From WLWS01 sp047638675 (GTDB lineage: Bacteria; Pseudomonadota; Gammaproteobacteria; Eutrophobiales; Eutrophobiaceae), in assembly GCA_047638675.1 (NCBI GenBank), contig JBLIML010000250.1, positions 1-5,625 of the forward strand: 5,625 bases of DNA, in the 5' to 3' direction. Shown piece by piece: positions 1-5,625 of this stretch. Position 1 is the first letter of the stretch; the number at the start of each line of letters is the position of its first letter. A program made the translations under genes and the position numbers. Below the pieces are notes generated by a model, which saw only the letters and a program-made list of their open reading frames with translations, made no database searches and was not told where the DNA came from.

Positions 1-1
1 A

Positions 2-640
2 ATAGTTATATGTGGCCCCTCTGGTTCAGGCAAGTCCAGTCTGATTCGATGTATCAATGCGATGGAAAAACATCAAACAGGCTCCCTTGTTGTTCAGGGC
101 GTCGACTTAAACGATGTAAAGGATATTCGAACAGTACGCGAAGAAATTGGTATGGTTTTCCAACAATTCAATCTGTTCCCACACCTGACTGTTCTGGAGA
201 ACCTGACACTGGCGCCTATCTGGGTAAAGAAGATGTCTCGCAGCGAGGTCGAAAAACTGGCGGTCGATTATCTTAAGAAGGTAAAAATGCAGGAGTACGC
301 GGATAAATACCCTGCACAACTGTCAGGAGGACAGCAACAACGTGTGGCCATCGCCCGTGCCTTGTGTATGAAACCCAGGATCATGTTATTTGATGAACCC
401 ACCTCCGCGCTTGACCCGGAAATGATTGGCGAAGTACTCGAAACAATGATCAGACTCGCAGAATCCGGCATAACCATGGTCTGTGTGACCCATGAAATGG
501 GTTTTGCCCGGCAAGTAGCAAATCGCATTATCTTTATGGATGAGGGTAAAATTGTAGAACAGAACGATCCGGAATATTTCTTTGAACATCCGAAGTCAGA
601 ACGCCTCAAGCTTTTTTTAAGTCAGATATTGAGTCACTGA
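2..640 (+). CDS. aapP: Polar amino acid ABC transporter ATPase, AapP-type (5' end cut off)
   Basis: This is the ATP-hydrolysing subunit of an amino acid importer of the AapJQMP/BztABCD kind. It works at the cytoplasmic face with two permease subunits. The reading frame is open from base 2, giving 212 visible residues. The family usually has about 240-260, so roughly 30-45 N-terminal residues lie outside the window. In visible numbering the Walker A motif GPSGSGKSS is at 5-13, the Q-loop (VFQQFNLFPH) around 52-61, the signature LSGGQQQR at 107-114, Walker B (IMLFDEP) at 127-133, the D-loop SALD just after it, and the switch histidine (VTHEMGFA) at 164. The tail FLSQIL is typical of the family. 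All catalytic motifs are intact. The stretch after the Q-loop (LENLTLAPIWV) resembles AapP/BztD as I remember them more than a generic GlnQ. Permease genes would be expected upstream, outside the window. The gene converges on the GST-like gene. Confidence 0.93.
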   Translation: MVICGPSGSGKSSLIRCINAMEKHQTGSLVVQGVDLNDVKDIRTVREEIGMVFQQFNLFPHLTVLENLTLAPIWVKKMSRSEVEKLAVDYLKKVKMQEYADKYPAQLSGGQQQRVAIARALCMKPRIMLFDEPTSALDPEMIGEVLETMIRLAESGITMVCVTHEMGFARQVANRIIFMDEGKIVEQNDPEYFFEHPKSERLKLFLSQILSH

Positions 641-654
641 CTTTGATATTTTGA
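619..654 (+). terminator. Weak candidate terminator overlapping the end of the ATPase gene
   Basis: AAGTCAG at 619-625 pairs perfectly with CTGACTT at 637-643 around an 11-nt loop, and a T-rich but interrupted run (TTGATATTTT) follows. The right arm contains the ATPase stop codon. The stem is short and low in GC, and the T run is broken, so this is a poor intrinsic terminator. On the minus strand the same hairpin is followed by A residues and would not terminate the GST-like transcript. No better terminator is visible in the 19-bp convergent gap. Confidence 0.22.
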
Positions 655-659
655 CCTGA

Positions 660-1286
660 CTAACTTGCTCCTTCAATTTCCTTTAATACGCTGGCCACCG
701 CTGCATCACTGCTGATTTTTTCCAGCCACGTACTGAGTCGGCGAAAATTCGACAGCGACAGATCAGCATCAAGCTTCTGTGCGAAGAATCTAACATAAAA
801 AAACATCGGTGCCATCGCACAATCAGCCAATGATAAAGTATTGGCAACAGCATAGACCTCACCTGTCATATAATGTTCAAAAAGCGCGAATATCTGCTGC
901 AGATCCTTTATCCCTTTATCAAGATTTCCGCTGCTCTTATCTTCTCCCTTCAGATGAGAACGAAAGGGCTGCAAGGCAGGCACCAGGTAAATATCAGTAA
1001 TCCTGCTAAGCATGCGGATGGTGGCCGCCGTTTCCGCACTATCACCCCTTAATGTTGGCTCTGGAAATGTATCCTCGAGAAATTCCTGGATCACTTCTGA
1101 CTCTACAATTCGCGAATGTCCCAGATCAAGCACCGGGATCCTGCCCGTTGGTGAAATATCAAGCAATTCTGCTGATCCCATTCCTCCGGGGGGCGGAGCA
1201 ATCTTTATCGGCAATTGCTTTTTATATATCTGGATTCGAACCCGAGCGCCAAAAGGCGATGCGTCCGTTGTATATAGTTTCATCAT
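660..1286 (-). CDS. Glutathione S-transferase-like protein
   Basis: This is a 208-residue cytosolic protein with the usual length and two-domain layout of glutathione S-transferases. The N-terminal thioredoxin-like domain spans about 1-80. It has a SPFGARVRI segment at 10-18, where Ser10 is the likely catalytic position, and the cis-proline at Pro51 (GRIPVL). Glu63-Ser64 (VESEVI) is the pair that normally grips the gamma-glutamyl end of glutathione. The all-helical C-terminal domain carries the N-capping box Ser152-x-x-Asp155 (LSLADCAMAP). The Ser and RVRI pattern resembles zeta/SspA-like bacterial GSTs, but class and substrate cannot be fixed. Two ATG codons are adjacent (1286 and 1283); the first is used here. 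No clear Shine-Dalgarno sequence precedes it, and the binding-protein gene ends only 11 nt upstream, so translational coupling is likely. A stress, detoxification or isomerase role in the local pathway is inference. Confidence 0.85.
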   Translation of the reverse strand: MMKLYTTDASPFGARVRIQIYKKQLPIKIAPPPGGMGSAELLDISPTGRIPVLDLGHSRIVESEVIQEFLEDTFPEPTLRGDSAETAATIRMLSRITDIYLVPALQPFRSHLKGEDKSSGNLDKGIKDLQQIFALFEHYMTGEVYAVANTLSLADCAMAPMFFYVRFFAQKLDADLSLSNFRRLSTWLEKISSDAAVASVLKEIEGAS

Positions 1287-1297
1287 AGCTAATTTTT

Positions 1298-2299
1298 TTA
1301 TCTGAAAGGCAAGGCGATCATGACGCCACCGTCACGCCAAAGTGCATTGGGACCACGCTCAAGACCGACGACGGACAGGTTACGTTTCCAGATGTCATCA
1401 TAATTGCCTACCAGGCGAATAATGCTGTAGGCCCAGGTATTGGATAGTCCTAAGCTAAGACCATAATCCCCGTAGACCCCTAGCAGACGTCGTACTTCGG
1501 CATTAGAAGAGTTCTTTCTCATCTGTTCGACATTGGCCTGGTTGATCCCCAGTTCTTCCGCTGCCAGACGCGCATTGAAAGCCCAAAATGCAATATCACG
1601 CCATTTCGGATCATCCTGCCTGACCAGTGCTCCCTGTGGTTCTTTTGAGATCATTTCAGACAGGATCATATGTTCTCCGCGATTGTGCATACCTGCAGAG
1701 CGCGCGGCGAGTGCTGCACGTTGCATCGTCATCGCATCACATCGGTCTTGCTCATAGGCCTGCATGGCTTTTTCCACGCCGGCAAAGGTCACTACCTTGT
1801 ATTCGAGATCGTGACTACCAAAATAATCCGCAATATTTTGCTCCAGTGTTGTCCCCTGGGTAATACAGATTGTTGCCCGCTGCAGATCAACCACCTTTTC
1901 CACATTTCGGTCCTTGCGCACCATAAATCCCTGTCCATCATAAAAATAGACACCTGCAAAATCGAGGCCCATGCGAGTGTCGCGCGAAAACGAAAGTGTC
2001 GCACCGGCCGGAAAGATATCAATACCGCCAGACTGTAATAAGGTAAACGCGGTTTGTGGAGTGACCAGGACATATTCGAGTTTGAGTTCACCAAATACTG
2101 CGGCAGCGATCGTTTTGCAATGATCAATCTCAAAACCGGCGCGCTCGCCTTTATCGTTGACAATGCTAAAGCCCGGTCCAGAGTCCGTCACACCACAACG
2201 AAGAAAACCTCGTTGCAGAACTTCCTCCAAAGTATCTGCATTCGTTATGTTTGAAATAAAAACAATTAGTATTAGCAGACGAGTAGAAAATTTATTCAT
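1298..2299 (-). CDS. Periplasmic amino acid binding protein of ABC transporter, AapJ-like
   Basis: A 333-residue solute-binding protein of the bacterial extracellular solute-binding family 3, closest in my reading to AapJ/BztA (about 340 residues). A signal peptide covers residues 1-21: Lys3 and Arg7, a hydrophobic core LLILIVFI, and a probable cut after Ala21, sending the protein to the periplasm. Family hallmarks are the LRCGV start (33-37), GFEIDHCKTIAAAVFG (55-70), SRDTRMGLDFAGVYFYDGQGFMVRK split over 105-129, the RCDAMT segment (186-191), ISKEP (217-221), GINQANVEQM (251-260) and the tail with GPNALWRDGG (316-325). Cys35, Cys61, Cys145 and Cys187 match cysteines I recall in AapJ. The ligand pocket looks altered: GATLSFSRD replaces the AapJ NTTWTxSRD motif, and Gln193 sits where AapJ has Asp. 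No strong ribosome site is visible before the ATG. The gene leads a pair with the GST-like gene. The ligand is unknown, so no gene symbol is given. Confidence 0.9.
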   Translation of the reverse strand: MNKFSTRLLILIVFISNITNADTLEEVLQRGFLRCGVTDSGPGFSIVNDKGERAGFEIDHCKTIAAAVFGELKLEYVLVTPQTAFTLLQSGGIDIFPAGATLSFSRDTRMGLDFAGVYFYDGQGFMVRKDRNVEKVVDLQRATICITQGTTLEQNIADYFGSHDLEYKVVTFAGVEKAMQAYEQDRCDAMTMQRAALAARSAGMHNRGEHMILSEMISKEPQGALVRQDDPKWRDIAFWAFNARLAAEELGINQANVEQMRKNSSNAEVRRLLGVYGDYGLSLGLSNTWAYSIIRLVGNYDDIWKRNLSVVGLERGPNALWRDGGVMIALPFR

Positions 2300-2414
2300 C
2301 GATTACTTTAACAAGACCGATTCGGAAATATTTTTTGAAAAAGTATTATTTTTAATTCACATAACATTATTTCTGCCTCAGTTTTGGCTTCCTCGACTCT
2401 GTCTCCTGATTCGT
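2300..2414 (-). promoter_or_regulatory. AT-rich leader upstream of the binding-protein gene
   Basis: This stretch lies immediately upstream of the binding-protein start on the minus strand and is markedly AT-rich, especially at 2325-2370. It is the natural place for the promoter of the binding-protein/GST pair. I could not find a -35/-10 pair with acceptable spacing; TAATAC-like and TATTTC-like hexamers occur without a matching -35. A single TGTGA half-site (near 2358-2364) lacks its partner. No coding sequence is supported here. Confidence 0.3.
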
Positions 2415-2478
2415 TCTACCGCCTAAATCCCTTTAGGCGTGCGTGGCTCTACCACCTACATCCTGTAGGTGTGTGCGG
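2415..2478. repeat. Tandem pair of 31-32 nt hairpin repeats, REP-like
   Basis: Two direct copies lie one base apart, at 2415-2446 and 2448-2478. Both begin TCTACC, contain a hairpin and end in GTGCGTGG or GTGTGCGG. Copy 1 forms an 8-bp perfect stem, 2420-2427 with 2432-2439, around a TCCC loop. Copy 2 forms an 8-bp perfect stem, 2453-2460 with 2464-2471, around a TCC loop. The stems differ at two base pairs, and both are compensated: G-C (2421/2438) against A-T (2454/2470), and A-T (2426/2433) against C-G (2459/2465). This pattern indicates that the folded form matters. There is no T run on either side, so these are not ordinary terminators. They sit between the FAD oxidoreductase stop and the binding-protein start, the usual setting for repetitive extragenic palindromes. 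They could protect mRNA ends, halt transcription or be mobile elements; function is not shown. Confidence 0.8.
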
Positions 2479-2527
2479 AAATGACTATCCAAAATTTCTG
2501 ATCACTGACTATATTGAAAATCTTACT

Positions 2528-4093
2528 TTATAAAAAATCATCATCTTTCATACCAAAATCTTCCAGAATCGTATTAGCTGTTATGACACCCATGCCACTG
2601 ATACCACCACCTGGGTGACACGAAGGACCTGCCATATATAAATTTTTAATCGGTGAACGATAATCTGAATAGCCCGGAAATGGACGAAAATATCCAAGTT
2701 GTGCCAATGTACGTTCTCCACCTGAAGGCACACCACCGACAAAACACAGGTTATGCGCTTCAATATCCTCAGGTGAGTGAGCATGCTGGGCAAGGATATT
2801 ATCGTCTGTCATATTGGTAGAATACTTGCGCAGGGTTTTTATCAAGACTTTTGCATATTCATCTTTGACATCGCTCCATTTCCCATTACGTAGTTTACTC
2901 GGTACAAAGGTATCAATCATAAAAGTATGTTTGCCCTCGGGCGCACGCGTCGGATCGCGCTTTGACCAGCAATGTGCATGCACTGGTGGATCCGTCGGTA
3001 AGGCACCGACAGATAATTCTGCAAAATGCTGATCAATATCAGCGATAGGTGCAATAGTTCGTTGAAAAGGCGCCTTACTTATATCGTCTCTGCCAATAAA
3101 CTGTGGTGCTTCATTCAAAGCAAAGTGCACTCGAAAAGACGCCACGTCGCCAAACACAAAATTGTTGACCATTTTAAGAAAGTCCACCGGTAAGTGTTCT
3201 TCATCAACCAGATTTAAAAACGTCTGTCTCGGTTCTAATGAGGTAACGACTGCTCTTTTCGCAGTAATCTCCGTACCATCTTCAAGAATTATGCCCTTTG
3301 CTTCACCTTTGTTAACAACGATCTTCTTTACCGACGAACTCGTTAACACTTTGCCCCCATGTGCTTCAACATAACGTGCCAAAGCCTCCGGTAACATTTG
3401 ACTACCGCCCTCGGGAATAGCCTGACCAAACACATGGATGGCCGGGATCATGATATAGAAAATCGAGCCCGCGCCTTGTTGTGTCGGTTTTATATTCGGT
3501 CCCAGCGCCCAGCTGATTAAAAATGCCTGTACCCAGGGGTTTTCAAAATTCTCCAGGACAAAGGCTTTCGCACTTAACTGGTAGTTGCGCAACATTTTCA
3601 AACCTTCCGGGCTTTTTTCCATCGATGCTGGCATGTAGCTAGGCGGCGCCGGAGGCGAAAACATGTTTTTGGCAAAGCCATCTTTTATCTCGACGAATCC
3701 ATCGTAAATCTCGCGATAACGTTGAGCATCTTTTTTTGAATATTCAGCAATGCTATCGCAGGTCTTATCCACATCTCTGAACACAATTATCCCCGGACCT
3801 TCGGTCATCGGGTGCCCCATGATCTCATCTTCTGCCCACAGATATTTCAGGCCATATTGTTCAAGCTCAGGTAACAGCGCCTTGATTTCCGGATTCGCAT
3901 GTATCCAGACATGATTGGAACCAAAAAGATCAGACTTAAATCCTGGCAAGGTGATTTCCTGGGTAACGGCACCGCCACCTACCCAGGCATTTCTTTCCGC
4001 GACCAGCACTTTTAATCCAGATTTCGCGAGGACAGCGGCACAGGCCAGAGCGTTGTGTCCGCCTCCGGCTATAACAATATCGTAATCAGACAT
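2528..4093 (-). CDS. Phytoene dehydrogenase-like FAD-dependent oxidoreductase
   Basis: A 521-residue flavoprotein of the phytoene desaturase/PYROXD2-like group of the amine oxidase superfamily. The N-terminal Rossmann fold begins at once: DIVIAGGGHNAL at 5-16 binds FAD, Glu33 (VLVAERN) should hold the adenosine ribose, and GGG at 39-41 follows. The substrate domain fills the middle. IPEGGSQMLPEALARYVEAHGGKV (226-249) and an EDGTEITAKRAVVT stretch (271-284) are typical second-Rossmann features. The C-terminal FAD signature runs from FRPFPGYSDYRSP (469-481) through NLYMAGPSCHPGGGISG (484-500). No signal peptide or membrane segment is evident, so it is probably cytosolic. The reaction would be oxidation or desaturation of an unidentified substrate; carotenoid chemistry is unlikely because no carotenoid gene is nearby. 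An in-frame ATG lies 99 bases upstream, but it is inside the ThDP gene and would add 33 residues before the FAD fold. The ATG at 4093 has a good ribosome site and is preferred. The gene follows the ThDP gene by 22 nt, indicating an operon. Confidence 0.93.
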   Translation of the reverse strand: MSDYDIVIAGGGHNALACAAVLAKSGLKVLVAERNAWVGGGAVTQEITLPGFKSDLFGSNHVWIHANPEIKALLPELEQYGLKYLWAEDEIMGHPMTEGPGIIVFRDVDKTCDSIAEYSKKDAQRYREIYDGFVEIKDGFAKNMFSPPAPPSYMPASMEKSPEGLKMLRNYQLSAKAFVLENFENPWVQAFLISWALGPNIKPTQQGAGSIFYIMIPAIHVFGQAIPEGGSQMLPEALARYVEAHGGKVLTSSSVKKIVVNKGEAKGIILEDGTEITAKRAVVTSLEPRQTFLNLVDEEHLPVDFLKMVNNFVFGDVASFRVHFALNEAPQFIGRDDISKAPFQRTIAPIADIDQHFAELSVGALPTDPPVHAHCWSKRDPTRAPEGKHTFMIDTFVPSKLRNGKWSDVKDEYAKVLIKTLRKYSTNMTDDNILAQHAHSPEDIEAHNLCFVGGVPSGGERTLAQLGYFRPFPGYSDYRSPIKNLYMAGPSCHPGGGISGMGVITANTILEDFGMKDDDFL

Positions 4094-4100
4094 AAGCTTA

Positions 4101-4105
4101 CCTTC
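4101..4105 (-). promoter_or_regulatory. Ribosome binding site fixing the FAD oxidoreductase start
   Basis: GAAGG on the minus strand lies 7 nt before the ATG at 4093. This is good Shine-Dalgarno spacing and falls inside the 22-nt gap after the ThDP gene stop. It supports the shorter 521-residue start over the in-frame ATG at 4192. Confidence 0.75.
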
Positions 4106-4115
4106 GGTTATTTTG

Positions 4116-5625
4116 TTAATCTTTTGCAGGACGCACACGCGGAAGCAACAAATACTGCCAGGGATTGTCCTTCTCCGGCAGTGGCACTTCAATTATGACC
4201 GGCGCGTTATCCTCCAGACCGCGCTTCAACATCGCCCTGAGTTTTTCCGGGTTATCTGCCCGATAGCCAATGGCACCAAATGATTCTGCAAATTTCACAA
4301 AATCAGGATTGCTCAAATCAGTTCCGATCACCCTGCCGTTGTAACGCAGGGTTTGCGCACGCGCGACATTCGCGTAGGAGTTATCCGTAAAAATAATCGT
4401 CACTGTTGCGAGATTGTACTTAACCGCCGTTGCCAACTCTCCCGAATTAAACATGAAACCGCCATCACCAGCGATCGCCACAACTTTTTTATCTGGATTG
4501 CCAACCTTTACACCGAGCGAGGTCGGATAGCCATAACCGAGGTTACCGGCATAACCGCTGGAAATGAACGTGCGAGGCTGATAAACAGGATAGCCGTACC
4601 ATGAGGTAAAACCCACTTGTGTCACTTCATCAACCAGAATACCGTCGTCGGGCAATTCTTCGCGAATCACCTGTAGATAAGACATTTGTGGCTGAACATT
4701 TTTTACAAACTCTGCTTGCATGTCACTTTTAAGTTTTTTCAGTTCATCTTTTCGCGAATCACGTTTTATGTTCGACGCAGCCACTTCAGGAATGAGTTGT
4801 CGCAGAGCACTGCTGGCATCAGCCACAATACCGACCGTTGGTGCTGATATGCGATTGATCTCGGTTGGATCGATATCAATGTGGATAGTCTTCAGGCTAT
4901 CATCAGTGCCCCAATGTAGTCGATAGTATTTAAATCGTGTGCCTATGGCCAGAACCACATCTGCCTTCGGCCATAAACGATGGCCGGCGGGATAAGAATG
5001 ACTCAGGTAATGACGATCACTTACGATGCCTTTTCCGCCGCGCTGCGATATTACCGGAGCCTGTAACATTTCCGCCAGTTCAAGCAACTCAACACCCGCG
5101 TCCATAGCGCCGCTACCGCATACAATCAGTGGTTGTTTGGCAGCGGCCAGTAATTTCGCCGCCTGTTTTATATAGTCAGGATCGGCTTGCGGCTCCGCAT
5201 AAGATTCCGGGGGTGCCAACATTTTCACCTCTGCCTGCTGTGCCATCACATCCAGCGGCATTTCCAGTGCGACCGGTCGCCTACGCCCGCTCTGCAGTTG
5301 CCTAAAAGCCTCTCTCACGGCATCAGGTGCCTGCCCCGGGTGATCTATTCGCTGTGCCCATTTCGTCAGGCGTTGTGCAATACCTAATTGATCGGGAATA
5401 TCATGCAGGTAACCTATATTACGACCAATAGCATGGGAGGGTATTTGTCCCGCAAGACATAATACTGGCGCGTTGCAGGCATAAGCCGTGCTCAATGCTG
5501 TCGCCGAATTGAGAAAGCCGGGTCCTGGTACAACACTGTATACACCGACTTTTCCGGTTGAACGGGCGTAACCAAACGCCATATAGGCAGCACCAGCTTC
5601 ATTACGAGTGATAATTATGTTTAGC
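4116..5625 (-). CDS. Thiamine diphosphate-dependent decarboxylase/carboligase, acetolactate synthase-like (5' end cut off)
   Basis: A ThDP enzyme of the acetolactate synthase/benzoylformate decarboxylase superfamily, acting on 2-oxo acids or acyl donors in the cytosol. The frame stays open to the window edge, giving 502 visible residues; about 40 N-terminal residues are missing from an expected 540-560. An internal ATG at 5582 is not the start, because the upstream codons read RNEAGAAYMAFGYAR. That includes the conserved cofactor-activating glutamate (visible residue 9) of the HEQGAA-type motif. The pyrimidine-binding domain (about 1-130, with VVPGPGFLNSA) is followed by the middle domain (about 145-280, PLIVCGSGAM and IHIDIDPTEINR). 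The pyrophosphate-binding domain (about 315-480) carries GDGGF at 386-390 with Asn415 (TDNSYANV), the metal-ThDP motif. The IGYLHDIPDQ segment marks a clade I recall only as uncharacterised acetolactate-synthase-like proteins. It is unlikely to be biosynthetic acetolactate synthase: no small subunit gene follows, and the downstream gene is an FAD oxidoreductase. The exact reaction is unknown. Confidence 0.92.
   Translation of the reverse strand, partial: LNIIITRNEAGAAYMAFGYARSTGKVGVYSVVPGPGFLNSATALSTAYACNAPVLCLAGQIPSHAIGRNIGYLHDIPDQLGIAQRLTKWAQRIDHPGQAPDAVREAFRQLQSGRRRPVALEMPLDVMAQQAEVKMLAPPESYAEPQADPDYIKQAAKLLAAAKQPLIVCGSGAMDAGVELLELAEMLQAPVISQRGGKGIVSDRHYLSHSYPAGHRLWPKADVVLAIGTRFKYYRLHWGTDDSLKTIHIDIDPTEINRISAPTVGIVADASSALRQLIPEVAASNIKRDSRKDELKKLKSDMQAEFVKNVQPQMSYLQVIREELPDDGILVDEVTQVGFTSWYGYPVYQPRTFISSGYAGNLGYGYPTSLGVKVGNPDKKVVAIAGDGGFMFNSGELATAVKYNLATVTIIFTDNSYANVARAQTLRYNGRVIGTDLSNPDFVKFAESFGAIGYRADNPEKLRAMLKRGLEDNAPVIIEVPLPEKDNPWQYLLLPRVRPAKD

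Noticed and set aside
1792..2163. A minus-strand 123-codon open frame inside the binding-protein gene
   Set aside because: It is an alternative frame of a gene whose own frame matches AapJ-like proteins throughout. No frameshift is indicated.
2356..2366. A possible CRP/FNR-type operator (TGTGA half-site) before the binding-protein gene
   Set aside because: The second half-site is missing, so the match is no better than chance in AT-rich DNA.
2157..2426. A plus-strand 89-codon open frame running from the binding-protein gene into the intergenic spacer
   Set aside because: It is mostly antisense to the well-supported binding-protein gene, has no recognisable domain, and ends in the first hairpin repeat.
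2415..2478. Reading the paired hairpins as a CRISPR array or as rho-independent terminators
   Set aside because: There are only two units with a one-base gap and no spacer, so it is not CRISPR. Neither strand shows a T run after a stem, so it is not a typical intrinsic terminator.
634..2510. The 9-mer TCACTGACT at 634-642 and again at 2502-2510, possibly direct repeats bounding an inserted block
   Set aside because: Nine-base matches are expected by chance many times in a window this size. No inverted ends or transposase accompany them.
4094..4192. An upstream in-frame ATG giving a 554-residue FAD oxidoreductase
   Set aside because: The extra 33 residues lie inside the ThDP gene, are rich in Cys and Arg and unlike the family N terminus. 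The ATG at 4093 has a well-placed GAAGG and leads straight into the FAD-binding fold.

Overview
The window looks like part of a proteobacterial chromosome, possibly a gammaproteobacterium. It has moderate GC (estimated by eye), dense genes with short gaps, and AapJ/AapP-type polar amino acid transport proteins. The assignment rests on protein families only. I see no rRNA, tRNA, CRISPR array, transposase or phage gene.

Left edge, + strand: the 3' part of an AapP-type ABC transporter ATPase gene, cut by the window start. It converges on a minus-strand block with a gap of only 19 bp. Minus strand, reading from right to left: a thiamine diphosphate (ThDP) dependent decarboxylase/carboligase, cut by the window end; a phytoene dehydrogenase-like FAD oxidoreductase 22 nt downstream; a 234-bp spacer; an AapJ-like periplasmic amino acid binding protein; and, 11 nt after it, a glutathione S-transferase-like protein. 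The first two genes form a likely operon, and so do the last two. The spacer holds a tandem pair of hairpin repeats.

A working model (inference) is a small-molecule uptake and breakdown locus. The binding protein would deliver an amino-acid-like compound to an Aap-type transporter whose ATPase lies at the left edge. The FAD and ThDP enzymes would oxidise and decarboxylate, or condense, the substrate or a derived 2-oxo acid. The GST-like protein could handle a reactive intermediate. The substrate is not known, and neither enzyme can be assigned a reaction from sequence alone.

Three points stand out. The tandem hairpins carry two compensatory base-pair changes between copies. The binding protein has lost the acidic residue expected to hold the substrate's amino group. 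The ThDP/FAD enzyme pair has no pathway I can name.
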